Below, piece by piece: positions 32,300 to 42,100 of a stretch of 64,000 nucleotides of DNA. Positions within the stretch are counted from its first letter, which is position 1; each line of letters begins with the position of its first letter. The notes under the pieces were generated by a model. It searched no databases, was not told the DNA's origin, and saw only the letters and a program-made list of their open reading frames with translations. The stretch is from Siphlonurus alternatus (Eukaryota; Arthropoda; Insecta; Ephemeroptera; Siphlonuridae): positions 2,705,066 through 2,769,065 of the forward strand of contig OX463781.1 in assembly GCA_949825025.1 (NCBI GenBank), written 5' to 3'. A program made the translations under genes and the position numbers.

Positions 32300-32860
32300 T
32301 ATATAGCTCAAAATAGACCAAAACAGCTTAAAATGGACCTCTTTTGCCCAAAGATGTGCCGATCCACCCTGAATATACTGCATTGATTTAGGTAGCCCAA
32401 AGTGGACCAAAACTGCTTAAAATTGACCTCTTTTGCCCAAAGATGTGCCAATCCACCCTGAATATACTGCATTGGTAAAGGTAGCCCAAAGTGGACCAAA
32501 CCAGCTTAAAATGGACCTCTTTTGCCCAAAGATGTGCCGATCCACCCTGAATGTACTGCATTGGTAAAGGTAGCCCAAAGTGGACCAAAACAGCTTAAAA
32601 TGGACCTCTTTTGCCCAAAGATGTGCCGATCCACCCTGAATGTACTGCATTGGTAAAGGTAGCCCAAAGTGGACCAAACCAGCTTAAAATGGACCTCTTT
32701 TGCCCAAAGATGTGCCGATCCACCCTGAATGTACTGCATTGGATTTAGGTAGCTCAAAGTGAACCAAAACAGCTTAAAATGGACCTCTTTGGCCCAAAGA
32801 TGTGCTTATTCAACTTGAATGTACTGCATTACTAACAGTAGCTAAAAATAGACTAAAATA
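32300..32860 (-). repeat. 89-bp tandem minisatellite, left array
   Basis: About six units with period 89 (GTACTGCATTGG at 32460, 32549, 32638 and 32727 within a base or two). Each contains AAAGTGGACCAAAACAGC, TTAAAATGGACCTCTTTTGC and AAAGATGTGCCGATCCACC. Units are 90-98% alike in the middle and decay toward both ends. Confidence 0.95.
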
Positions 32861-34014
32861 GCTCAAAATGGCCTTTTTTCCTCTGAATGTATTACATTCT
32901 TTACCTTAATTATCGCTTCATAAAACAAACGAAAATAGATGAAGATAGAAATATTTTGCCTAAAAACATGTGCCTTTTATGACCATGAATGCATTCTATT
33001 AATTAGTTGATACTTGAAGCTCAAAGTTGATAAAAGTGCTATAAAATAATATAATTTATTCATGGTTATAAAGAGCTGGGGAAAATCAGTATTGTCATCA
33101 TGCTGATGCATGCATACCAGACACTAATAATGCAAAGGAATACTTGGCTGACTGTGAGGGGAAGAGACTGGCCCAAGAATCACATGGTATGCATATTAAA
33201 TGAGGTGTCTGTTTATTCTGTTCTTTTATCATATACGTACAAATAACGTACTGAATGCATATTATTTGCACACGGTAAATACAGTATGCATACAGTACGT
33301 ATGTAAGAGGTCATTGTAACAATTCTATTAGTAATTAGAGAGCATAATATCCTGAATGAAATACAGTTTCATTTATTATAGCTGTGAAATTGTTATTAAA
33401 ATTGTAAAAAGTGCCACTTACCGCAATTTTAGAACAAAATTAACCTTTGTTCATTTATTTCCTTACATTTTGGCTGTGTAGAACTGCTTTTTTCTTCAAA
33501 ATTGTGGAAGAATAGGCTGAGGAACTGCATTGTTAGCAGCTTAAACCTATTAGGAGCTAGAGATATGCCACCCGGTGGCATGAACAGAAAAACATTTCCC
33601 GATCAACTTTAACCCTGAGATATTGATGTATATAGACTATATACATGTATGCTTACCTTAGCAGATGATTAACGCATTACTACACTAAAGAAAACCTTAA
33701 AAATATAGATACATGACACTACTTAGGACACTATAAGAAATATACATACTGCAACAACAACAACATTGTCGACTGTTACAAGTCAGATGGAAAACCGGTA
33801 GAGAAATGAATTCAAATGAACCAATCAGAGCGATCGAAAGTTCGGAACCGATCGGAAACTATCGGAAACGCGCTAAATTAATCTCCAAAAGTCTACAAAT
33901 ACAAATGGCGAAATCTTTGTAAACATGAGTAACATGACAGACGACTTAAATAATTAATTCTGATAAATATAATAGACCCAGCTTATAGATGAGGTCTATT
34001 TTAAGCTGTAATGG

Positions 34015-35110
34015 TTCACTTTAAGTTACCTAAACCAATGCAGTATATATGCATACATTCAGGGCGGATCGGCACATCTCTGGGCAAAAGAGGTCCATTT
34101 GAAGCTGTTTTGGTCCACTTTGGGCTCCCAAAGATGTGCCGATCCACCTTGAATGTACTGCATTGGTAAAGGTAGCCCAAAGTGGACCAAAACAGCTTAA
34201 AATGGACCTCTTTTGCCCAAAGATGTGCCGATCCACCCTGAATGTACTGCATTGGCTAAGGTAGCCCAAAGTGGACCAAAACAGCTTAAAATGGACCTCT
34301 TTTGCCCAAAGATGTGCCGATCCACCCTGAATGTACTGCATTGGTTAAGGTAGCCCAAAGTGGACCAAAACAGCTTAAAATGGACCTCTTTTGCCCAAAG
34401 ATGTGCCGATCCACCCTGAATGTACTGCGTTGGTTAAGGTAGAGCTACCTTAACCAATGCAGTACATTCAGGGTGGATCGGCACATCTTTGGGCAAAAGA
34501 GGTCCATTTTAAGCTGTTTTGGTCCACTTTGGGCTACCTTAACCAATGCAGTACATTCAGGGTGGACCGGCACATCTTTGGGCAAAAGAGGTCCATTTAA
34601 GCTGTTTTGGTCCACTTTGGGCTACCTAACCAATGCAGTACATTCAGGGAGGGAAAAAACATCTTTGGGCAAAAAAAATCCATTTTAAGCTATTTTGGGC
34701 TATTTTGAACTGAGCCAACCTGAGGAATACATTCAGAGTAAAAAGGGGTATGTTTGGGCTAAAGAGTGCCATTTTAAGCTTTTGTGGTCCATTTTGGGCT
34801 TGGTCAAGCACATGAATACTTTCAGAGTAAAAAAGGGCATGTTTGGGCTGAAGAGTGCCATTTTAAGCATTTTTGGCTCACTTTGTGCTGGCCGAGGCAA
34901 GGAATTCATTCATGGCTATTTTGGGCAGAAATGGTCTACAGGGTGCTCAGATTTATTTTAGCTGGATTGGTCAATATACAGCTACATGAAGCTAGGTTGA
35001 GCTTGGGCTTAATTGAGCTTTTTTGGCCAATAACAAGCTTACTGCAACCCTGGGGATATTAGGTGCCATTTTGGGCTTAAACGGTCAACAGCTAGCTTAA
35101 ATTTGTTTCA
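34015..35110. repeat. 89-bp minisatellite, right arrays with orientation switches
   Basis: One unit in plus orientation (34015-34130), about 3.5 in minus (34131-34440), then plus again from 34441. The join at 34430-34455 (GGTTAAGGTAGAGCTACC) is a perfect palindrome. From 34690 onward units degrade into variants such as TTTTGGGCTTGGTCAAGC and AAGAGTGCCATTTTAAGC. Confidence 0.9.
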
Positions 35111-35432
35111 AGCTTGTTTGGTCTTAATTAGGTTAAAATTGCTTGGTCACAAATCTGGTCTATTTTAAGCTATAAAATTCCAATCTGAGCTGGAGGCTTA
35201 AATGAGCATGTTTGGTCTAAATAAAGCCTGAAGCATTATTGGACAATCGTGGGCTACTTTGGTTATAAGCAAATTTGAGTTCAGATAGCTCAATAACACT
35301 TTAAAGCCAGTTTGAGGTACTCTGGGCTTCGCAGCCCAAACTGATACTTGAAGGAAAGTAATTTTGAGCTAGCAATGCTATTTTGGGCTAGCAAACCAAG
35401 CCCAAAGTAGTCAAAATTTATACGTGGGCTGT

Positions 35433-35736
35433 GGCTCAATATTTTCATACAATACCTAGTTATTTTACAATCAATTATTTAGTTTGAAAAGTATATATTA
35501 TAAGTTCTATGGCCGTTGATTGATTAAAGCCGATGCACTCCCGCAGTGGCCGGTGATATGACAAGAAAGGGGCGGGAGGAGGTTCCCGTGATTCGCGGGA
35601 AATTCTCGCCGTATCAGCGGCTGCTGCGGGCGCGCACCGACTTGAATCAACCAACGGCTTTTGAACTCACTTTTCAAACTAAATAAATAATTGTAAAATA
35701 ACTAGGCATCGTACGAAAATATTGAGACACAGCTAG
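35433..35736. mobile_element. Palindromic element nested in the right arm of the 3.9-kb foldback
   Basis: CTCAATATTTTCATACAATA pairs with TCGTACGAAAATATTGAG, and the arms extend through CCTAGTTATTTTACAAT and TAGTTTGAAAAGT. The centre is GC-rich (CGCAGTGGCCGG to GCTGCTGCGGGCGCG). It splits the host arm exactly where the two host arms lose alignment. Confidence 0.75.
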
Positions 35737-36135
35737 GATATCAGAATAATTCTTAGCTGCCCGAATATGTAAAAAAAAGTATTTATTTTGGTACCCCTTT
35801 AAAACTGTATGAACTTGAATGAACCAGTCATCCCTTTATTATCCAAATGCTTATAATTTAACACTGTTGGTATATATGGATCCTCCCTAAAAGATAAAAA
35901 AAAAAAAACATTGCATTTATTTTCAAGCTAATATTTTATTAAAATTATCAATTTAATATTTTATATTACATACAATTTTCAACAATTTAAATGCAAAATG
36001 CCCATTACATAATGAAACTGGTTACAAATTATTACTGACGACTATCTAGCTTGAAACAATATAGCAATAAAAAACAATAACATTGTCATTTTCAGTAGTG
36101 TGGGGTAAAGTTGGCAATTTGCAAATTTCACCTTT

Positions 36136-36430
36136 ATAGAGGCTTCAAGTCAGCTGATTTGAAGTGTTCCCACCATCCTATTCAAACAAATAAAAAAACT
36201 TGGAATTGCAATTTTGGCATTAAAGATTTTTTTAGAGGAAAATTAATAAGTTCTTAATGTATTATCAGAAAACCTCTAAATATGTTACTGAGAAAAAATT
36301 CAATTTTTCTAGCATGGTGGCTTACAGAGAAAATTTTCCCGCCGGGGAACACTTTTGCCTTTACTGTCCCGGCTCACTCCAGGAAATAAGAAGCCGGTTG
36401 TCACTTCACCGCACGCTATTGCTTACAGTA
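36136..36430. mobile_element. MITE, GAGGCTTCAAGT family, partial copy
   Basis: Starts TATAGAGGCTTCAAGTCAGC and keeps the left part (GTGTTCCCACCATCC). The right terminus is not recognisable. Confidence 0.6.
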
Positions 36431-36711
36431 ATATTTATTTTTATAATATAAAACCCTTCATACTAATAAAACTTATCATACAAAATAAAAAAATTAGTGC
36501 ATACAAAGAATGTAATAATATTCATAAATATATGATTTAAATTAAATTATGACATTGAAAAAAATAATTTGAAGACATTATTTACTTCCAGGTTCTTATA
36601 ATTGGTTTTATCATGTCAAATTTTTGCAAGTTGCACACACCAATTCATGAACAATCTGATGATAATTTACTTATAATTACCATTAAAATTGAGAATGATT
36701 CTCAGATTTTT

Positions 36712-37169
36712 TTAAGGTATAACCTGAGAATTTGTCTGTCAAGGTCAAGAGGCGTGGCTATAGTGGCAACACTGTTTGCATTGGAATGAGCATAAATTTT
36801 TAGGAGGGGGTGGTGACAACAGTCCTTGAGAACGTTGCCACATTTCTCATCACATATAGGAAACGATCATCGCCACGGTTCAAAATATATGAAAACAATT
36901 CAGAAAAATAGTCTAAAAAATTAGGTTTTAGTAAAAAAAAAAAGTAAAAGAATCTGTTGTATAGTTTTTTTGCAATGCTAATTAACAAATTTAACATTGG
37001 AAGGATACAAAATTATCATTTAAATAAATTAATTATAATTAAACCAACGGTTAAAAAATTCCGAAAAAATTCAGAGCTAATTTGACGATTGTTGTGAGTC
37101 CACCAAATTAATTTGAAGAAAATCTGTTGTAGCGAATTTTTCGTCCAAATTTCTCAGGTTAAGCCTTAA
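36712..37169 (-). mobile_element. TTAA-flanked MITE, GGCTTAACCTGAGA family, copy 3
   Basis: Inverted relative to copies 1 and 2: TTAAGGTATAACCTGAGAAT at the left and TTCTCAGGTTAAGCCTTAA at the right. Confidence 0.85.
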
Positions 37170-37342
37170 GTTAGTAGGTTGGCTTCAACTTATAACAACA
37201 TATATAGGTAATACTTTTAAACTGGGTGCAATTTTATAAACAGTAAAAAATTACTTGAATTCCGCTTTGGCCATATTTGTCAAATAGTTTAAGGAAATGT
37301 GTAATAATCATAGAAAAAAATAATGAAGGTTAACTTAAACAA

Positions 37343-37467
37343 TAGGTCTGTTCGTAAATACACAATCAGAAAGAATAAATTATTTGTGATGAACCTTATA
37401 TTCCATTTACTGAAGGTTCATCAAAAATAATTGATTCTTTCTGATTGTGTATTTATGAACAAACCTA
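37343..37467. mobile_element. TAGGTCTGTTCGTAAA-ended palindrome, copy 1
   Basis: TAGGTCTGTTCGTAAATAC pairs with GTATTTATGAACAAACCTA. The TTCTGATTGTGTATTT arms nearly meet. Confidence 0.75.
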
Positions 37468-37791
37468 ATGATAAGTGTCCCTCAGAAACTATTTAAAAGA
37501 GACCTCTGTGAGTCATGACCAGGAATTTCTCCAAAAATTTCTGAGCTTTACGAAGTCAAAAAAAAAAAAAAAAAAAAAAATGCCAATAGCGCTACACTAG
37601 TGTGGCCACTGTCGGACCCCATGAAGTTCTGATGGTCAAATTTCTGGCAATAAGTCATGGAGGTCTCCAAATGGTCTCCGTTCCTACATCCACTCACAGA
37701 TAACCACAGGTGTACCACTTCATACCCAGGTGACAATAAAATAAATGCATGAGCACCATAATGATACAAACAGACCTATTGGGATTGTTTT

Positions 37792-38063
37792 ACAATAGAG
37801 GCTTCAAGTCAGCTGATTTTTTGGTGTTCCCACCGTCCTATCTAAACCTATTAAAAAAAAAAACGGGATTTGTTTTTTTCACTAAGAATTTTTTGGGAAA
37901 ATTCATTTACAAAACTTAAAAATATCCACATTGGATAATGCAAAATTTGGAATTTTTACATAATTTATTACCAAGAAAAGTTAAAAAAACACTTTGCTTC
38001 ATTTTCAAGTGCAAGATGGACATTAGCGACACAGAGGCGCACTCACTTGAAGCCTCTATTGTT
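37792..38063. mobile_element. MITE, GAGGCTTCAAGT family, complete copy
   Basis: ACAATAGAGGCTTCAAGT at the left, ACTTGAAGCCTCTATTGT at the right, and a 235-bp non-palindromic interior shared with 1968-2257. Confidence 0.85.
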
Positions 38064-38329
38064 CACCCCACAGTATCATCTAAGCACCTCCAGATTTTGT
38101 TGCAATTGTAGACCGTACGCTACTTGTTGCACAAGTTTATATTTACAAGAGACTGGGTATTAGGAGCCCCAGAGAGCACTGTGAACAATGTTGAACAACA
38201 AGTTCCGCCATTGGTAACCAACCAACCATATTTACGACAAAACCTTATGGTGCTTAGAACACTTAATTGTGAGGTGACGAATGGTTTTCCTGCACATCTC
38301 TAGGTTACACTTTTTCAACTATAAAATTG

Positions 38330-38445
38330 ACACTGTCAGCTTCAAAACCAGCTCTTTGCACTTTCTGATAAAGTCTACCTTTCAGGCGTTGTGATAGCTC
38401 TTATCGAAAAGTGCAAAGAGCCGGTTTTTAAGCTGATGGTCTCAA
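38330..38445. repeat. Short foldback
   Basis: CAGCTTCAAAACCAGCTCTT, TGCACTTTCTGATAAG pairs with CTTATCGAAAAGTGCA and AAGAGCCGGTTTTTAAGCTG. Confidence 0.7.
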
Positions 38446-38631
38446 TTGATCTTTATTATCATAAACTGTATCTCAATGCTAAGAGGCACAGAGACACAGT
38501 TCCTTTACTCAAGTTAAACCACCCATGTTAAATGACTAGCCAATCATATTTAAGCATTTTAAACTAAATTTGTTGTTCAAAAACTCTATCAATCAGAAGA
38601 AAAACAAGTGACTATCAGAATCCTATCAGAC

Positions 38632-38755
38632 TCGCTGCCTTGGAAAATTTTCCCACTTGCAGCCTTGTTAATCATCATGCTCTGTGTTATTCCTACAGGA
38701 CATGGTGATTAACAAGGCCACAAAGGGAAATACTCCAAGGCGACGACTGTAGAAT
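38632..38755. mobile_element. Small palindromic MITE (GGAAAATTTTCCCACTTGCA), copy 1
   Basis: CCTTGGAAAATTTTCCCACT, TGCAGCCTTGTTAATCA pairs with TGATTAACAAGGCCACA and CTCCAAGGCGA. Four copies lie in the window, this one 200 bp downstream of the ARPC5 stop codon. Confidence 0.8.
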
Positions 38756-38951
38756 GATGTTTTCAAATGCACCAATCACAATGCTGTATTTTAAATTTCT
38801 CGGTGCAATACGTACTTTCAAATTTTGTATGAAGTGACACAAGTGACTTAACCTGCTGGTATAAAAGAACATTGCACTGTGGCACCAAATACAGTGCCCA
38901 CTTCAAATATCCTTGAAACAAAGTAACAACGAAGCATACAAGAGTTGAGAT

Positions 38952-39191
38952 CTAAGCCCTCTTGCTGTCAGTAAGCACTCTGACGATACTTCCGAGGCCT
39001 CCCGCGGCGAAGGCCTTCTCATGCCACACCAGAAGGTGTCCGCTGCTGCCCTCTGACGGAGACTCGAAGCCCTTGTAGACATACTTCATGAGAATGTCAA
39101 CGAGCTCGGGGTCGAGAGCCGTCACCACCTCGTCAACCTGCGACGCCTTCACCGTTAACAGCACACGCATCGTCAACGCCAGGGCAGCGTC
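38952..39191 (-). CDS. ARPC5: ARPC5 exon 3 (C-terminal helical domain)
   Basis: 79 codons plus TAG after a TTGACAG acceptor, starting DAALALTMRVLLTVKASQVD. Contains the conserved LMKYVYKGFE-P-EGSSGHLL and WHEKAFAAGGLGSIVRVL. Strongly G/C-ending codons. Confidence 0.96.
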   Translation of the reverse strand, partial: DAALALTMRVLLTVKASQVDEVVTALDPELVDILMKYVYKGFESPSEGSSGHLLVWHEKAFAAGGLGSIVRVLTDSKRA

Positions 39192-42100
39192 CTGTCAATG
39201 TGAAAGAAACTCAGAATTGTTCAACAAGATAATGGACAACATGCATGAAATTTTTTATTATAGAAAAGAATAGAGGATATTTTATTAAATTATATTGTCC
39301 TGAAATTTTCAAATTTTTAAGAGGTCAGGAAGTGTTGCCAAAAAGTTTTGCCGAGGTCAGCCTCTTTTAGAGCCTAAATCCTTTTATTAAGAAGTGACGA
39401 TTATTCATAGCATAACTTTGCACCCTCTATTCATAAAGAAGCTCATAATTCATAACAAGCAGGTCAAATAGTTTATACAGTAATAAACAGTTTATGTTGA
39501 TCGTTCACAAATAAACAAAAAAATTATATCATTACAATAATACATGTACATTCTCGAATAATTTGTACATCCTGCTACAGTACCAAAAATAAAACAACAC
39601 TGTAGAGGTAAGTATGTTTCTTTCTTTTGTTGTTGTTTTTAAATGCTACAAATTTACAAAATACAGTATCTATTATGACAAGGAAACACTTGTCCAATAT
39701 TTATTTTCACAAAACATTATGTAATACAAATTATGAACCATGCAACAATAACATAAATCTTACCTTAACTTGCTGGTTCTTAGTACCGAGTGGAGCATTC
39801 CGTAGAACCGTCTTTAGAGCGTCAACCAAACGACCTGTGTTGATTGTTAAGGTAACTTCATATTACAGTAACGTTTATAAATAAGTTATACAGGGATGGG
39901 AAAACAGACAGTCTCTCCCCCTCCATAATGGACAACATACATGAAATTTTTTTATTGCAGAAATGAATAGAGGGTACCAAATTATGCCACTCTGAATTCT
40001 TTTACATTTTTTTGAAACCCAGAACTATTTTTAAATAATTAATGAAAGTGCGGCCACGCCCCCTGGAGGCGTCAATAGGCGTCCACTCTCTATCCTTTTT
40101 ATTAAGGCTGCAGGGGTGCCAACTGAAATCACAGGACTTTCAATAATTATTTAAAAATAGTTCCGGGTTTCAAAAAAATCTGAAAAAATTCAGAGTAGCA
40201 TAATTTCGTACCATCTATTCATTTCTGCAATAAAATTTTTTCATGTATGTTGTCCATTTTCATCAATAGATTCCGAAAGGCGTCTACAGAACTTTCTATG
40301 CAAAGTAATTTGACTTAATGCCTCAAAGCAAAGTACATTATTCCTGTTTGCAAATCCTGAATCTGTGTATAGATTTTTGCCAATTTCCTCATGTAATTGC
40401 AAGAGAATTGTTCATCATTTTCATGTCTCCTCCCACAAGCAATCAATCAGATGTATCCTCTGAATTCTGTAAGTTAAGTTGGCACCCCTAAATCCTAAAT
40501 AAAAAGGATAGAGACTAGACGCCTATTGACGCCTCCAGGGGGCGTGGCCGCATTTTCAATGATAATAAAAAAATAGTTCTGGGTCTCTAAAAAAAAAAAA
40601 AAAAACTGAAATAATTCAGAGTAGCATAATGAGATATTAGAATGTGAAAATTTTAGTGGCTTAATCGGAAGGGGTAAAAATATGGCAGAGTACTGTGAAT
40701 TTTTTCAGATTTTTCTGAGACCGGGAACTACAGTATTTTTAAAAAATGATTGAAAGTCTATTTTATGACGTCACGGGTGGCACTGCTCTATCTTTTTTCT
40801 TAAGGAGTGCCGCCCGTGATATCAAAATAGACTTTCAATAATTTTTTAAAAGTAATTCCCGGTCTCAGAAAAATCTGAAAAAATTCACTGTACAGTATCA
40901 TATTTTTACCCCTTCTTTTGATTAAGCCACTAAAATTTTCACATTCTAATATCTCACTTGGTACCCTCTATTCATTTCTGCAATAAAAAAAAAAATATTT
41001 AAACAGGTTGTCCATTGGTAATTTCCTTGAGTTACGAGTTCTGCCTCTCTCTGCAAGTGAGCTTCAAACTGTTTCCTAGATCCACAGACTTTACTGTTTG
41101 AGGACTTTTAGGTTAACTGAGCTCCACCTCAAGCTTTCCGATCATCAAAACTGTCTCGACTCTCTTCTCTTGAGGCGTAGCTGGGCTAGAGCATGACCGA
41201 ATGTTACACTAGCATTACAACACAGGTGGACCTTTTCTATAAGAGCCATGAATACAATGGGACATTTTTCTTGCAAATTAATGTACTGTACTTTATGCAT
41301 ACTAGGACATATGTATACAGTAAAGTTAATCAAATGCAAAAAGCGCACTACTACTAGAAGTTAATGGGTGTGCTCCCTCTTTCATTTACCACAACTGTGG
41401 TATGTAGTCAGATTTTTTTTTAGGTTTAATGTTATGTTATGTTAATGTTTTAGGTTTAAGAGTTATGGGGCGTATGGGAAGATGGAAGTTGGTGGGAGAT
41501 GGAAAGGAGGTCAGAAAAGAGTTTGAGAGTGTAACTGCGATGATTGATAAGTTAGGGTGGGAGTTGCTGGAGGAGAGAAGGAGAAATTGTAGACTTGTTG
41601 TTATGTATAAAATAACAAGAAATAGTGAGGGTTGGAGGGAGTTGAGCTCTCGTATTAAGAGAGGTGTTTACATTGGAAGGAGTGATCACAGTTGGAAGTT
41701 GGATTTTGTCGGCAGTAGAAGTGATGTGGGAAAATATTCCTTCATTAACAGGACTGTAAGAGAGTGGAATTTGCTGAAGGCAGAAGTTGTTGAAGCGGAG
41801 AGTTATGAGTTGTTTAAGAGGGTTTTGAGACAAGCAAACCCTTCGCGAGCCACCGTGGCGTAGCCACATTTGCCGCGTTAATTTTATTATTATTATTATT
41901 ATGTTAGTGTTGTATAATATAATGTCCTGAACTTACAAATTATCATTTTAGAGCAAAAGAAAAACACCCACAGTCATATTTAATGTGAGGTTTGTTGTGG
42001 CTGTAGATGAGGAGGGACCATTCACTTACATGACTGTGTTTAATATGTAATATCCATTGACGACACCTCATAAATATGACATTATCCGTCGTCAACGAAT

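Larger units (their letters stand above)
31924..35802. mobile_element. 3.9-kb TTAA-flanked foldback element carrying an 89-bp minisatellite
   Basis: The left end TTAAAGGGGTACCAAAGTG and right end TTTTGGTACCCCTTTAA are inverted copies. The arms continue through TTTACATATTCGGGCAGC and TAAGAATTATT, then CCCACGTATAAATTTTGACT and CTTTGGGCT, after which both arms run into copies of one 89-bp unit in opposite orientation. The middle (32870-34010) shows no ORF over 60 codons and no transposase. The right arm is itself interrupted at 35433-35736. TTAA flanks suggest piggyBac-type mobilisation in trans. Confidence 0.8.

Noticed and set aside
32204..32860. CRISPR-like array
   Set aside because: The repeats are 89 bp, contiguous and without unique spacers, in a eukaryotic context.
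32204..34961. Family of small Trp-rich proteins
   Set aside because: Overlapping frames of an 89-bp tandem repeat. The frame shifts every unit, and there is no start or stop conservation independent of the repeat.
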